This document shows, one piece after another, positions 28,243 through 38,067 of a DNA stretch of 64,000 bases. A program made the translations under genes and the position numbers. Position 1 is the first letter of the stretch; each line of letters opens with the position of its first letter. Source of the stretch: Gallionella sp. (GTDB taxonomy: Bacteria > Pseudomonadota > Gammaproteobacteria > Burkholderiales > Gallionellaceae). The stretch is from the NCBI GenBank assembly GCA_028707275.1, contig JAQTUP010000004.1, forward strand, positions 1 to 64,000, written 5' to 3'. The notes beneath the pieces were generated by a model, which was not told where the DNA came from, ran no database searches, and saw nothing but the letters and a program-made list of their open reading frames with translations.

Positions 28243-28466
28243 ATGGAAAAATACGTCATCTGCCTGAACAATGAAGGATATGCAGCGTCACTGGAAGTGC
28301 GAAAACTATATGAACGGCTGCCGGATCCAAAGGCCGAGGCCATGCACTGCACTGCATCCGCATTGTGGATGAAGATGGCGAGGATTACATTTATCCTGAA
28401 AAACTTTTCATGCCGATGGAAGTCTCCGAATCGGTATCCCTCGCCCTGCATAAACTAGCGGCCTGA
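28243..28466 (+). pseudogene. Frameshifted small conserved gene (partner of 28010-28234)
   Basis: The first frame reads MEKYVICLNNEGYAASLEVR through DPKAEAMHC. The natural continuation HCIRIVDEDGEDYIYPEK and ESVSLALHKLAA lies in another frame and stops at 28466. The break is a tandem duplication CACTG-CACTG (28345-28354). Removing five bases restores one 72-residue ORF ending exactly at that stop. The mutation looks recent because both halves remain intact. Confidence 0.8.
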
Positions 28467-28749
28467 CTCCCATCTTTCCGGACTTTAAGTCACAAACTGT
28501 GACCTTAAAGAGTGCCCAAGGGCTGCACCAACGTATTCACCCGTATTGAATTGACCGCTCCCGCTAAAATTTCTCCCGCAACCCTGGTTCATCTTGCCAG
28601 GCTGGGCATGGCGCGTATCGTCGCTTGCGAATTGGGGCGGGATTACGCGGATGTTGCGCATGCCTGTTTGCAGCACTGGATGCCGAACAAACATGATTAT
28701 TTGCATGCGTAAAGGTCATGGCCAACAATGATGAAATCCAAAATCCAAC
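28467..28749. other. Spacer with imperfect palindrome, no supported gene
   Basis: Contains TTTAAGTCACA (28484-28494) and TGTGACCTTAAA (28498-28509), a palindrome with one extra base. A 66-codon ORF at 28512-28712 has no recognisable family or ribosome site and is not called. Confidence 0.5.
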
Positions 28750-29409
28750 ATGCCCTTTTCCCTCTCTCCTGACTCTCCCCCGCAAGCGGGGGAGAGGGAC
28801 GAAGGCTCGCTGCGCGAGTCTCGCATTAACGACACATTTTGGAACGCCGCCGCGTGGGGGGCTAATGCCGAATTGATGCCCTGGCTGCGCGACCATGGAT
28901 CGCTCACACAAAGGATACAGCAACGCTGCGGGCGTTTTACCGTACAAAAGGTAAGAAGCGGACTGGCCCGCATCGCACAGGATGAATCCTTCCTGCTGGG
29001 TATCGCGTCACGACAACTCGCATGGTCGCGCGAAGTGTTCCTGTGCGCCGACGATCAACCCGTGGTGTTCGCTCACAGCGCCTGCGCGGCAAAAGAGCTG
29101 CGCCGCGTCTGGTCGCAGGTGAGACATCTGGGCAACAAACCCTTGGGTGCGGTACTATTCTCGCACCCGCTCATTAGCAGAGAACCCCTGCATTACCAGG
29201 CTTTACATGCACACCATCCACTGTATCGGCGCGCCGCCGCAGTCCTGAGCTGCCCGCCGGACCGGCTGTGGGCGCGCAGATCATTGTTTTATTTGCACGG
29301 TGCGCCCCTGCTGGTCACCGAAGTGTTCTTGCCGGAAATCCTGAAATGCAGGATCAAGGATCGAGGAGTCGGGATCGAGTTAAAATCACTCCTGAATCCT
29401 GAATCCTGA
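28750..29409 (+). CDS. ubiC: Chorismate pyruvate-lyase UbiC
   Basis: The first step of ubiquinone synthesis, chorismate to 4-hydroxybenzoate plus pyruvate. WLRDHGSLTQR, REVFLCADDQP, LGKxPLG-like LGNKPLGAVLFSH and LWARRSLFYLHGAPLLVTEVFLPE match the family. The product is 219 aa, against about 165-190 usual. Residues 1 to about 27 come from repeat copy D, which supplies the only upstream ATG; a start at 28876 (MPWLRDHG) would cut conserved residues. The last residues and stop come from a heptamer array. Both ends have thus been rewritten by repeats. The ubiA start follows by about 30 bases. Confidence 0.88.
   Translation: MPFSLSPDSPPQAGERDEGSLRESRINDTFWNAAAWGANAELMPWLRDHGSLTQRIQQRCGRFTVQKVRSGLARIAQDESFLLGIASRQLAWSREVFLCADDQPVVFAHSACAAKELRRVWSQVRHLGNKPLGAVLFSHPLISREPLHYQALHAHHPLYRRAAAVLSCPPDRLWARRSLFYLHGAPLLVTEVFLPEILKCRIKDRGVGIELKSLLNPES
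28763..28830 (+). repeat. Palindromic dispersed repeat, copy D (5' end of ubiC)
   Basis: CTCTCCCCCGCAAGCGGGG palindrome, GGGACGAAGGCTCGCTGCG and a tail CGAGTCTCGCATTA. Translated as the extra N-terminus of UbiC (PPQAGERDEGSLRESRI). Confidence 0.8.
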
Positions 29410-29439
29410 ATCCTGAATCCTGAATCCTGAATCCTGACT
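29391..29439 (+). repeat. Period-7 repeat array CCTGAAT (ubiC/ubiA)
   Basis: Six perfect CCTGAAT units and one CCTGACT. It encodes the last residues and the stop of UbiC and ends one base before the ubiA ATG, so ubiA has no recognisable ribosome site. The same 7-mer, in phase AATCCTG, forms the array at 37763-37811. Confidence 0.95.
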
Positions 29440-29440
29440 T

Positions 29441-30304
29441 ATGACTCTCACCGAACGCTTATCGCTGTACCTGCAACTCACCCGCATGAATAAACCCATC
29501 GGCATTCTGTTGCTGTTATGGCCGACGCTCTGGGGCGTGTGGATCGCAGCGGACGGCAAGCCTGCCTGGCACATCGTGCTGATATTCACACTGGGCACGG
29601 TCCTCATGCGCTCTGCAGGTTGCGTCATCAACGATTTTGCCGATCAGCACATCGATCTTCACGTCGAACGAACGCGCCAACGGCCCATCACCAGCGGGCG
29701 CATCGGCTCGGCTGAATCCCTGTGGCTGGCAGGATTCCTTGCCTTGGCAGCCTTCATGCTGATCCTGCCGCTCAATACGCTGACTAAATTGTTGTCAATT
29801 CCGGCGGTGTTCCTGGCCGCCAGTTACCCGTACACCAAACGTTTTTTTGTCATTCCGCAAGCCTACCTGGGCATCGCTTTCGGCTTCGGCATCCCGATGG
29901 CCTTCGCCGCACAGTTGGGCAGCATCCCGCCTGTGGCCTGGCTATTGCTGGCAGCCAACCTGTTCTGGGCCATCGCCTACGATACCGAATACGCGATGGT
30001 AGACCGTGACTGCGACACCCGTCTGGGCATCCATTCATCGGCGCTGTTTTTCGGCAAATACGACGTCGCGGCTGTGATGTGCTGCTACGCCGCCACGCTG
30101 CTCTTGCTGGCAATCGCAGGACTGATGACAGGCATGGGAATCGCTTATTTTGCGGGCTTAATCGTCGCAGAAGGCATCACCTTACATCATTATCACCTCA
30201 TCAAACATCGCCAGCGTGAGGCTTGCTTCCAAGCTTTTCTGCACAACAACTGGTTTGGTCTGGCCATATTTTCAGGCATCGCCCTGGACTACCTGCTCCG
30301 ATGA
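29441..30304 (+). CDS. ubiA: 4-hydroxybenzoate polyprenyltransferase UbiA
   Basis: A 287-aa integral membrane enzyme that attaches the polyprenyl tail to 4-hydroxybenzoate. The two Asp-rich motifs are present: NDFADQHID (about 68-76) and [12 protein letters not shown] (about 180-192). Eight or so hydrophobic helices. No clear ribosome site because the heptamer array abuts the ATG; coupling to ubiC is possible. It overlaps the next gene by 4 bases (ATGA). Confidence 0.96.
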   Translation: MTLTERLSLYLQLTRMNKPIGILLLLWPTLWGVWIAADGKPAWHIVLIFTLGTVLMRSAGCVINDFADQHIDLHVERTRQRPITSGRIGSAESLWLAGFLALAAFMLILPLNTLTKLLSIPAVFLAASYPYTKRFFVIPQAYLGIAFGFGIPMAFAAQLGSIPPVAWLLLAANLFWAIAYDTEYAMVDRDCDTRLGIHSSALFFGKYDVAAVMCCYAATLLLLAIAGLMTGMGIAYFAGLIVAEGITLHHYHLIKHRQREACFQAFLHNNWFGLAIFSGIALDYLLR

Positions 30305-30915
30305 AAACAAACTACAGCAAGATCCTGTGCTCAAGTTACAGCCTGATCGCACCCGTCTACGATTTAGTCATCGAACGTCCGATGCGCGCCGCACGCAGGC
30401 AATCACTACAAGCCTTACCGTCAGCACAGGCCGGACGGGTATTGTTAAGCGGCATCGGTACGGGACTTGATCTGCCCCTGCTGCCCGCCCTGCATCACTA
30501 TACCGCGCTCGATTTCAACGCCGAAATGCTGGACCGAGCCCGTCCACGCGGCGGCGCATTACAGGTGGACTGGGTACTGGGTGACAGCATGGCCTTGCCG
30601 TTTATAGATCAGTATTTTGACCACGTCGTACTGCACCTGATCACCGCCGTCGTCCCTGAACCCGAACGCTGCCTGTCTGAAGCCGCACGCGTACTCAAAC
30701 CCGGCGGCACCATTATCCTGTTCGACAAGTTTTTGCAGCCCGGCCGGAGCGCTCCTCTGCGCCGGTGGTTGACCCCCGTCTCTCGCCGCATCGCAACCAG
30801 GATGGACGTGGTATTCGAAGAAGTGTTACAAGGGGTGCCGGATCTGGAAATACTGAGCGATATGCCACTGATGGCCGGTGGCTGGTTCAGAGGGATAGTC
30901 CTGAGAAAAAACTGA
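30301..30915 (+). CDS. Class I SAM-dependent methyltransferase (ubiA operon)
   Basis: A 204-aa methyltransferase. [13 protein letters not shown] is the SAM-binding motif [13 protein letters not shown] motif II and [13 protein letters not shown] motif post-III. The ATG at 30301 overlaps the ubiA stop, so it is cotranslated. This could be a ubiquinone-pathway or membrane-lipid enzyme (UbiE/PmtA-like), but the substrate cannot be decided from sequence. Confidence 0.85.
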   Translation: MKTNYSKILCSSYSLIAPVYDLVIERPMRAARRQSLQALPSAQAGRVLLSGIGTGLDLPLLPALHHYTALDFNAEMLDRARPRGGALQVDWVLGDSMALPFIDQYFDHVVLHLITAVVPEPERCLSEAARVLKPGGTIILFDKFLQPGRSAPLRRWLTPVSRRIATRMDVVFEEVLQGVPDLEILSDMPLMAGGWFRGIVLRKN

Positions 30916-30938
30916 ACCTTGTAACCGTGAGGGAGGCT

Positions 30939-31880
30939 CTACATCAAACAGTAATTCACCGGTATTAATGGTGCCAGCTCGTGCTTATCCCCTATCGCAT
31001 CACGCAAGTTGATTTCAATTCCCCGGCAGATTGCATCCAGGGCCAGGTCATTAGGTAAATTGCCGAACGGCTCTTCGATTTCATCGCCCAGCGCATCCAG
31101 CCCGAAAAAAGTATAAGCGACGATCCCCACCACAAAAGGCGTCATAAAACCTATCGTATCGATCAGACCAAAGGGCAACAAGAAGCAATACAGGTAAGCT
31201 GTCCGATGCAGCATCAGCATATAGGAAAAAGGGATGGGGGTACTCTTGATCCGTTCGCAGGCCGCAGCGGCGGCTGCCATCGACGAGATGGTCGCATCAA
31301 TGGCCGAAGCCAGACAGCCGTCGACTCGCTTTTCATCCAGACACAAACGCAAATCTCGCCCCATCTGATGCATCAGATAATCGGGAATATTTGCGGCATC
31401 AAGAGTTTTCTGCCATTCGTGTTGCACGAGCAACGGTTTAAGTTCAGCGCTGGCATCGGTATTGCGCAGCAGGTGACGCAGCGCATGAGCAAAGGCCACG
31501 GTACGCACAATCATCCTGACACGCACATCGTTTAATCCCAAGTCGGGTTTGACAGGCTCGGCGAATTCAATCAGCGTCAGGCATTGACGGGCAAAATTGC
31601 GACTTTGCAGCACGATTTCACCCCATAGCTTACGGCCTTCGCAGTAACGATCATAAGCCGCATTATTGCGAAAGCCCAGAAAGATGGCTAAAGGCAAGCC
31701 AATCAGCGTAAAAGGAATCGCCGTCAGGGTGATTTTGTGAGAATAAATGTCACCATGACTCAAGGTGACCAGGGTGGCGAGCGCAACATTGACGAACAGA
31801 ACGCCTTTGATTTGCGACAATACCGAACCGCGATAAATGAAAAACAATCCAAATCCAGACGGCCTGCTGCGAATAATCAT
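30939..31880 (-). CDS. Bestrophin-family (YneE/RFP-TM) channel protein
   Basis: A 313-aa bacterial bestrophin homologue. [29 protein letters not shown]-like block (here [15 protein letters not shown]), central [21 protein letters not shown] and [12 protein letters not shown] are diagnostic. Homologues are pentameric anion or cation channels. Transcribed toward the convergent ubiA operon. Confidence 0.9.
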   Translation of the reverse strand: [313 protein letters not shown]

Positions 31881-31935
31881 AAATAACCTCTTGGTTTAGC
31901 GAACAAGGAGTAAAACCAAAGAGCTTTACGAAAAG

Positions 31936-32550
31936 TCAGCAGCGTCGGCAGTAACAGTAAACAAACTGCTGCATCGTGCCAAATGGCGTGTGGTGTTCTT
32001 CCTTCTGGTGATTCATCAGGACAAACGCGCTGCCGAACTGTTCGTGCAACGCTTCCGGACGATAGCGCATCACAGGCAATCCGCTGCATTGCAACGGCCC
32101 CTCTTCGGAAAAAGTAGCGACGATAACATGGCCTCCCGGCTTGACCGAGCGCAACACGGTCGCCACGTAGGCCGCGCGGTCTGCCGGATCGGTGAGAAAA
32201 TGAAACACCGCCCGGTCATGCCAGATATCGTAACGGTCAAGGGGAAGTTCCACGCGAGTGATGTCCGCCTGGATCCAGCTCACCTCGTTCGCATGAAGGA
32301 CCAGTCGCTTACGCGCCAGCTCCAGGGCAGCGGCCGAAAGATCGAGTACCGTCAGATCGGTATAACCATCTGCCGCGAGATCGTCCACCAGCGTCGATGC
32401 GCCGCCGCCCACATCGATGATACCGGCATCAGCCCCGAGACCAGTTGCCCTGATGAGGGCAAGAGACATATCCGCATGCGGCTGAAACCAGCTCACCGCA
32501 TCTTCGGCTTTGGTTGAATAAACCTTCTCCCAATGTTCTTTGGACTGCAT
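31936..32550 (-). CDS. Class I SAM-dependent methyltransferase
   Basis: A 204-aa protein beginning with HWEKVYSTKAEDAVSWFQP, typical of small methyltransferases of unknown substrate. VGGGASTLVDDL is SAM motif I and LKxGG-like VKPGGHVIVATF the later strand. FHDRAVFHFL-like HDRAVFHFLTDP recalls thiopurine- or tellurite-type enzymes. No operon partner. Confidence 0.85.
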   Translation of the reverse strand: MQSKEHWEKVYSTKAEDAVSWFQPHADMSLALIRATGLGADAGIIDVGGGASTLVDDLAADGYTDLTVLDLSAAALELARKRLVLHANEVSWIQADITRVELPLDRYDIWHDRAVFHFLTDPADRAAYVATVLRSVKPGGHVIVATFSEEGPLQCSGLPVMRYRPEALHEQFGSAFVLMNHQKEEHHTPFGTMQQFVYCYCRRC

Positions 32551-32685
32551 GAGACCCCCGCCTGGATATTTTTACATCAGCACATCATTTGTTCCGGCAT
32601 TATCGCCGAATTGACCGCGATAGTGTTTTATCACGGCGTGCTATTTTGCAATAGTCCATGCAAAGAGCATCACGCGGGGCATCTG

Positions 32686-33000
32686 TTAATCTCCCTTGAA
32701 GCGTTCCGGATAGGCCTTGCCCTGAGATTGATACCATGAGCGCATGTGGCGTTCACGTATTTCACCCGCCTGGTGTGACTTGCGAAGTGCTGCGGTGCTT
32801 TGGGCGCCTGAATTCATTTTGGTTGGGTGTTCCAATATCACCGGCGAGTTGTGAATATCAACCACGTTTTCGAATGACGGCACGGTCCCGCCGGATGCGC
32901 GGCGTTTTTTCTCATCGTCCGATTCCAGCTCTGCGGCGAAGGACGCCATCGAGAATACAGACCCCAGTATTACAGTTGCGATTGAAAATTGCGGATACAT
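32686..33000 (-). CDS. Small secreted hypothetical protein (104 aa)
   Basis: Residues 1-23 form a signal peptide ending in SFAAELES; the mature part is polar and basic without cysteines. GGAGTAAGGA precedes the ATG as ribosome site. I do not recognise the family. It lies alone between a methyltransferase and hemF on the minus strand. Confidence 0.65.
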   Translation of the reverse strand: MYPQFSIATVILGSVFSMASFAAELESDDEKKRRASGGTVPSFENVVDIHNSPVILEHPTKMNSGAQSTAALRKSHQAGEIRERHMRSWYQSQGKAYPERFKGD

Positions 33001-33127
33001 TCCTTACTCCAAACGGTTAAATGGCGAAATACCGGAGATAGTGACTAAACATGTCACTAATAGTTCCATTTAAACCATACCATAACCAGTTCATCATTAA
33101 GGAATAAACATAGCCACCGCAGAGACC

Positions 33128-33152
33128 AAAAAGCCCGCGAAGGCGGGCTTTT
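33128..33152 (-). terminator. hemF terminator
   Basis: AAAAGCCCGC and GCGGGCTTTT pair around a short loop, with a T-run on the minus strand, directly after the hemF stop. Confidence 0.9.
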
Positions 33153-33158
33153 GACAAT

Positions 33159-34085
33159 CTACACCCAGTCTTTGGGCTGCAAAAAGGTATCATACAGTGC
33201 AGCTTCCGGCGTTCCTGCCTCCGGATGCCAGTCATAGCGCCATTTTACCAGTGGCGGCATGGACAGGAGAATGGATTCGGTGCGTCCGTTGGACTGCAAA
33301 CCGAAAATCGTGCCACGGTCAATCACCAGGTTGAATTCCACGTAACGCCCGCGACGATACAGCTGAAAGTCGCGTTCACGTTCACCGTAGGGCGTGTCCA
33401 TGCGTTTTTCCAAAATCGGCACATAGGCCGACAGGAAGTGGTCGCCCACGCTTTGCTGCACGGCAAATGCCGTGGCAAAATCAGGTGTACTCAGGTCATC
33501 GAAGAAGATACCGCCGATCCCGCGCGGCTCGTTGCGATGCTTGAGAAAGAAATACTCGTCACACCATTTCTTGTATTTCGCATGCAGATCATCGCCAAAG
33601 GGTGCGAGCGAATTTTTGCACACCTGGTGAAAATGCACGGCATCTTCTTCGAAACCGTAATAGGGAGTCAGATCCATGCCGCCGCCAAACCAGAACACCG
33701 ACTCACCGTCCGGCTTGTGAGCCATGAACATGCGCACGTTCGCATGGGTTGTCGGCGCATAAGGATTGCGCGGGTGGATCACCAGTGAAACGCCCATCGC
33801 CTCCCAACTGCATCCGGCAAGTTCAGGGCGATGCGCAGTCGCTGAGGCCGGCATCTTGTCCCCTTGCACATGCGAGAAGGCCACGCCGCCGCGTTCTAGC
33901 ACGTTGCCCTCCTCCAGGATACAGCTGATACCGCCGCCCGCGCCTATGCCCGTGCCCCCTGGTTCCCGCTGCCACTTGTCACGGGTAAAGGTCTTGCCGT
34001 CCACCTGCTCCAGACGGGTGACAATCAGGTCTTGCAATTCGAGCAGGTATTCCTTAACGGCTGCGCTGTTCACGGTAGCACTCAT
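33159..34085 (-). CDS. hemF: Oxygen-dependent coproporphyrinogen III oxidase HemF
   Basis: A 308-aa haem-biosynthesis enzyme that uses O2 to convert coproporphyrinogen III to protoporphyrinogen IX. [20 protein letters not shown] start, [33 protein letters not shown] and [19 protein letters not shown] are family blocks. Its presence implies the cell can respire oxygen. Confidence 0.97.
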   Translation of the reverse strand: MSATVNSAAVKEYLLELQDLIVTRLEQVDGKTFTRDKWQREPGGTGIGAGGGISCILEEGNVLERGGVAFSHVQGDKMPASATAHRPELAGCSWEAMGVSLVIHPRNPYAPTTHANVRMFMAHKPDGESVFWFGGGMDLTPYYGFEEDAVHFHQVCKNSLAPFGDDLHAKYKKWCDEYFFLKHRNEPRGIGGIFFDDLSTPDFATAFAVQQSVGDHFLSAYVPILEKRMDTPYGERERDFQLYRRGRYVEFNLVIDRGTIFGLQSNGRTESILLSMPPLVKWRYDWHPEAGTPEAALYDTFLQPKDWV

Positions 34086-34146
34086 ATTCTCTCCTTATGG
34101 GATGATTCTTCATCCTGATTATTTAACGCGCAACTACGCATTCCCT

Positions 34147-34701
34147 TTAACGCACGATTTTACCATCCGTCCATCCGATTATCTTCGATGGCTTGCGGCT
34201 TTTTCCGACTAATCCGGGCAACACCCACACGCGGGAGCCGAACATGCGCTGACACTGGGCAAAAGTTCTGGCGGGCGTCATCCCGCTATGGTTGGCGCTG
34301 GTGGATACTAACGCACTGCGCACGCCTTCACACAGCTGCCTGGTAAACGGGAATGAAGTCAGGCGTACCGCCTGCGTGTCATGGGATCCGCGCAACCAGC
34401 GCGGCGCAGAATTTCGCGCCGGCATCAGACAGGTAGTCGCCTGAGCGCCGAGTTCGGTGAGCCGTTGCTGCTCCGCCTGTGTCAACGGCCGCAAATAACG
34501 CGCCACCTGCCGATAGCGGGACGCAATCAGAATCAATCCCTTGTGTTGCGGTCGCCCCTTGAGCCTGAGCAAACGCCGCACGGCGCCAGGATTGGCCGGA
34601 TCGCACCCCAGCCCGTAGCACGATTCGGTGGGATAGGCGATCAGCCCTCCCGAGCGCAGATGACTGATGATGCGGCGATACAACGGATGAGCGCAATACA
34701 T
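34147..34701 (-). CDS. tsaC: Threonylcarbamoyl-AMP synthase TsaC (YrdC/Sua5)
   Basis: A 184-aa enzyme that makes threonylcarbamoyl-AMP for the t6A modification completed by TsaD (590-1675). AYPTESCYGLGCDP, LKGRPQHKGLI and STSANHSGM are the substrate-binding blocks. ATG 34701 is chosen because AGGAGGA lies just upstream; an in-frame GTG at 34716 would overlap that site. It sits between purD and hemF on the minus strand. Confidence 0.92.
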   Translation of the reverse strand: MYCAHPLYRRIISHLRSGGLIAYPTESCYGLGCDPANPGAVRRLLRLKGRPQHKGLILIASRYRQVARYLRPLTQAEQQRLTELGAQATTCLMPARNSAPRWLRGSHDTQAVRLTSFPFTRQLCEGVRSALVSTSANHSGMTPARTFAQCQRMFGSRVWVLPGLVGKSRKPSKIIGWTDGKIVR

Positions 34702-34751
34702 TCTGTCCTCCTGCACGCGTCACCCTACCTGCCGAGGGAGAGTGAAAGACA

Positions 34752-36044
34752 TTAATGGGCCGTTGACTTATGGTTGTTGGCGATGGCACGAAAACCGATG
34801 TCGCGACGCATCTGGCACCCTTCGAATGAAATGCCGTCTGCCACCTGATAAGCGCGACGCTGAGCCATGCGCACGCTGTCCCCCAGCGCCGTCACGCAAA
34901 GCACCCGTCCGCCGCTGGTGACGACGCGCCCGTCCTGCATCGCAGTGCCGGCGTGAAACACATGCACATCCTCTTCGGCTCTGGCGGGCAGACCGCTGAT
35001 CGCATCGCCCTTGCGCGGCGTGTCAGGATAATTTCCCGCAGCCAGCACCACGCCTAACGCGACCCGCCTGTCCCATTCCACGTCCACCGTATCGAGCGTA
35101 CCGTTCACCGCATGTTCTATGAGTACCAGCAGATCGCTCTTCAAACGCAACATGATAGGCTGAGTCTCAGGGTCGCCCAGGCGACAGTTGAATTCCAGCA
35201 CACGGATCGCTCCGTCAGGAGAGATCATCAGCCCGGCGTATAAGAAACCCGTATAGGTATGGCCTTCCATTTCCATGCCCTGAACAGTCGGCATAATCAC
35301 TTCGCGCAACGCCCGCGCATACACTTCAGGCGTGACCACAGGAGCCGGGGAATACGCGCCCATGCCACCGGTATTGGGCCCCATGTCGCCGTCCGCCAGG
35401 CGTTTGTGATCCTGGCTGGTGGCCAGCGGCAGGACGTTTTTGCCATCCACCATCACAATAAAGCTGGCTTCTTCGCCGACCAGGAACTCTTCAATCACCA
35501 CACGCGCGCCCGCATCGCCCAGCTTATTGCCGGACAACATCATGTCGATCGCCTCATGCGCCTCATCCGTCGACATCGCGACGACCACGCCCTTGCCGGC
35601 CGCCAGACCATCGGCCTTGATGACAATCGGTGCACCATGCTTGTTCACGTAGGCATGCGCCGTAACAGGGTCGCTGAAGGTCTCGTAAAACGCAGTGGGG
35701 ATATTGTGCCGCACCATGAACGCCTTGGCGAAATCCTTGGAGGATTCGAGCTGTGCTGCAGCACGGGTCGGGCCGAAGATCTTCAGGCCGGATTTTCGAA
35801 AAGCATCCACCACGCCCTGCGCCAGCGGTGCTTCTGGCCCCACCACCGTAAGATAAATATGTTCGTTTTTCGCGAATTCCAGCAGCTCATCGACACTGCT
35901 GATCGCCACGTTTTCCACGCCGTCCTCCAGTGCCGTGCCGGCGTTCCCCGGTGCAACATAGACTTTTTGCACCTTGGGCGCCTGCGCCATACGCCATGCC
36001 AGCGCGTGCTCGCGACCACCAGAACCTATCACTAATATTTTCAT
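34752..36044 (-). CDS. purD: Phosphoribosylamine-glycine ligase PurD
   Basis: A 430-aa ATP-grasp ligase, second step of purine synthesis. MKILVIGSGGREHALAWR, the ATP-grasp lysine region KADGLAAGKGVVVA and GPNTGGMGAYSPAPV are typical. Downstream of purH with a heptamer array between. Confidence 0.98.
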   Translation of the reverse strand: MKILVIGSGGREHALAWRMAQAPKVQKVYVAPGNAGTALEDGVENVAISSVDELLEFAKNEHIYLTVVGPEAPLAQGVVDAFRKSGLKIFGPTRAAAQLESSKDFAKAFMVRHNIPTAFYETFSDPVTAHAYVNKHGAPIVIKADGLAAGKGVVVAMSTDEAHEAIDMMLSGNKLGDAGARVVIEEFLVGEEASFIVMVDGKNVLPLATSQDHKRLADGDMGPNTGGMGAYSPAPVVTPEVYARALREVIMPTVQGMEMEGHTYTGFLYAGLMISPDGAIRVLEFNCRLGDPETQPIMLRLKSDLLVLIEHAVNGTLDTVDVEWDRRVALGVVLAAGNYPDTPRKGDAISGLPARAEEDVHVFHAGTAMQDGRVVTSGGRVLCVTALGDSVRMAQRRAYQVADGISFEGCQMRRDIGFRAIANNHKSTAH

Positions 36045-36064
36045 GTCGCTATTCCATCTAAAAA

Positions 36065-36151
36065 TGAGAAGGGTGAAGGGTTAAAGGGGAAAGGGCGTGA
36101 CGCGCGGCAAGTCTTTGCTTTTACCCTTATCACTTCCCCCTTCTCCCTTCC
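36065..36151. repeat. Period-7 repeat array, inverted (purH/purD junction)
   Basis: Purine units TGAGAAG, GGTGAAG, GGTTAAA, GGGGAAA (36065-36092), a 31-base spacer, then pyrimidine units CCCTTAT, CACTTCC, CCCTTCT, CCCTTCC (36124-36151). The halves are roughly complementary. It ends five bases from the purH stop. Confidence 0.85.
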
Positions 36152-36156
36152 CGATA

Positions 36157-37719
36157 TTAGTGCCTGAAATGCCTGTATCCGGTGTAAACCATCGCAATGC
36201 CGTGCTCGTCGGCTGCGGCAATCACTTCCGCATCGCGCATCGAGCCGCCCGGTTGAATCACAGCCTTCGCGCCGGCGGCGGCCAATACATCCAGCCCGTC
36301 ACGGAACGGGAAGAACGCATCCGATGCCACAACCGATCCTGCCAGAGTCAGCCCCGCGTTCTGCGCCTTGATCGCGGCGATACGCGTGCTGTCCACACGA
36401 CTCATTTGACCTGCGCCCACGCCCAGCGTCTGGCCGTTCTTGCAGAACACGATCGCGTTGGATTTCACATATTTTGCGACGCGCCAGGCGAACAACAAAT
36501 CCTGCATCTGTGCGGCATCAGGCTGCACTTTTGTCACCACACGCAGCTGATCGGCCTGGACATTCAAAATATCCGGGGTTTGCACCAGCAAGCCACCGCC
36601 GACACGCTTCACGTCATAAATATTATGCGCATTGGACAACGGCACGATCAGAACCCGCACGTTAGGCTTGGCGGCGAAGACCTGCAAAGCCGCCTCGCTG
36701 TATTCAGGGGCAATCACCACTTCAACGAATTGCTGGGCGACGGCTTCGGCAGCGGCTGCATCCACCGTCCGGTTAAACGCAATAATGCCGCCGAAAGCGG
36801 AGGTAGGATCGGTCGCCAGTGCCAGTTTGTAAGCTGACAGCGCGGTGTCGGCAATGGCCACGCCACAAGGATTGGCATGCTTGACGATCACGCAGGCGCA
36901 CTGCTCGAAAGTCTTGACCAGCTCCCAGGTCGCATCGGCATCACCGATGTTGTTGTAGGAAAGCTCTTTCCCCTGCACCTGGGTGTAGTTGGCGATGCTG
37001 CCCGCAACGGTCGCAAGTTCGCGGTAAAAAGCCGCATTCTGATGCGGATTTTCGCCGTAGCGCATGTCCTGAACCTTGGCGAAATTAAAATTGATCTGCG
37101 CCGGAAATTCGGTGCGGGTGCCATCGCTGCCGACTGTCGTCAGGTAGTTGCTGATCGCGGAATCGTAAGCTGCCGTGTGCGAGAAAGCCTTTTTCGCAAG
37201 ATCGAAGCGAGTCGCATCTGACACTGCGCCGTCATTGGTCTGCATCTCGGCCAGCACCGATGTGTAGTCGGCAGGGTCGGTGACAATCGCGACGTGCCCG
37301 TGATTCTTGGCCGCCGCGCGCACCATGGTAGGCCCGCCGATGTCGATATTTTCAATCGCGTCTTCCAAAGAGCAACCGGGGCGGGCGATGGTCGCCGCAA
37401 ACGGGTACAGATTCACCACGACCAGATCAATCGTCGGGATGCCGTGCTCAGTCAGCGTTGCGACATGTTCGGGCAGATCGCGGCGCGCCAGAATACCGGC
37501 GTGAACCTTGGGCTGCAAGGTCTTGACACGGCCGTCGAGCATTTCCGGAAAACCTGTGTAATCCGCCACTTCCGTGACCGGAATACCGTTGTCGGCAAAC
37601 AGTTTGGCTGTGCCGCCGGTAGAGAGAATTTTCACACCGAGATCATTTAAACCTCTTGCGAATTCGAGGACGCCGGATTTATCCGAAACGCTGATGAGTG
37701 CCTGTTTGATAGTTGCCAT
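36157..37719 (-). CDS. purH: Bifunctional AICAR formyltransferase/IMP cyclohydrolase PurH
   Basis: A 520-aa enzyme for the last two steps of IMP synthesis. The N-terminal cyclohydrolase domain ([46 protein letters not shown]) is followed by the transformylase domain ([26 protein letters not shown]). Located between fis and purD. Confidence 0.98.
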   Translation of the reverse strand: MATIKQALISVSDKSGVLEFARGLNDLGVKILSTGGTAKLFADNGIPVTEVADYTGFPEMLDGRVKTLQPKVHAGILARRDLPEHVATLTEHGIPTIDLVVVNLYPFAATIARPGCSLEDAIENIDIGGPTMVRAAAKNHGHVAIVTDPADYTSVLAEMQTNDGAVSDATRFDLAKKAFSHTAAYDSAISNYLTTVGSDGTRTEFPAQINFNFAKVQDMRYGENPHQNAAFYRELATVAGSIANYTQVQGKELSYNNIGDADATWELVKTFEQCACVIVKHANPCGVAIADTALSAYKLALATDPTSAFGGIIAFNRTVDAAAAEAVAQQFVEVVIAPEYSEAALQVFAAKPNVRVLIVPLSNAHNIYDVKRVGGGLLVQTPDILNVQADQLRVVTKVQPDAAQMQDLLFAWRVAKYVKSNAIVFCKNGQTLGVGAGQMSRVDSTRIAAIKAQNAGLTLAGSVVASDAFFPFRDGLDVLAAAGAKAVIQPGGSMRDAEVIAAADEHGIAMVYTGYRHFRH

Positions 37720-37762
37720 GATGAAGTCCAGTTAATATAAATTCGGTAAGTCGTAAGTCCGC

Positions 37763-37811
37763 AATCCTGAATCCTGAATTCTGAATCCTGAATCCTGAAT
37801 CCTGAATCCTG
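37763..37811 (+). repeat. Period-7 repeat array AATCCTG (fis/purH junction)
   Basis: Seven units: six perfect AATCCTG and one AATTCTG. Same 7-mer as the ubiC/ubiA array, 8.3 kb away. It follows the fis gene on the minus strand, and purH is read from beyond it. Confidence 0.95.
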
Positions 37812-37815
37812 TCCT

Positions 37816-38067
37816 TTATTCGATGCCGTGCTGCAACATTTTCTTGCGCAGGGTATTGCGATTAATCCCGAGCATGGCGGCCGCGCGCGACTGATTGCCG
37901 CCCACCTGCACCAGCACCATCTCGATCAGGGGCTTTTCGACACAATTCATCACCATGTCATACAAGCCACAGCCTGGCTCCTCACCTTCTAGGTCGCTGA
38001 AATATTCAGTCAAGGCAAGACGCACGTGGCGTGCCATCTCGTTTTCGTCTATTGCGCCTTCGCTCAT
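37816..38067 (-). CDS. fis: Nucleoid protein Fis
   Basis: An 83-aa DNA-bending protein with the C-terminal helix-turn-helix NQSRAAAMLGINRNTLRKKM. The start at 38067 overlaps the dusB stop by 4 bases (ATGA); a start at 38076 is possible. The dusB-fis pairing is the ancestral order and Fis is likely cotranscribed. Shorter than the 98-aa enterobacterial Fis, as usual in Betaproteobacteria. Confidence 0.95.
   Translation of the reverse strand: MSEGAIDENEMARHVRLALTEYFSDLEGEEPGCGLYDMVMNCVEKPLIEMVLVQVGGNQSRAAAMLGINRNTLRKKMLQHGIE

Noticed and set aside
28512-28712. A 66-codon ORF between the broken gene and ubiC
   Set aside because: No recognisable family, no ribosome site and it begins in a palindromic spacer; not enough support to call a gene.
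29391-37811. The CCTGAAT/AATCCTG arrays as CRISPR or VNTR-like spacer arrays
   Set aside because: Units are contiguous 7-mers without spacers and there are no cas genes. They are simple tandem repeats.
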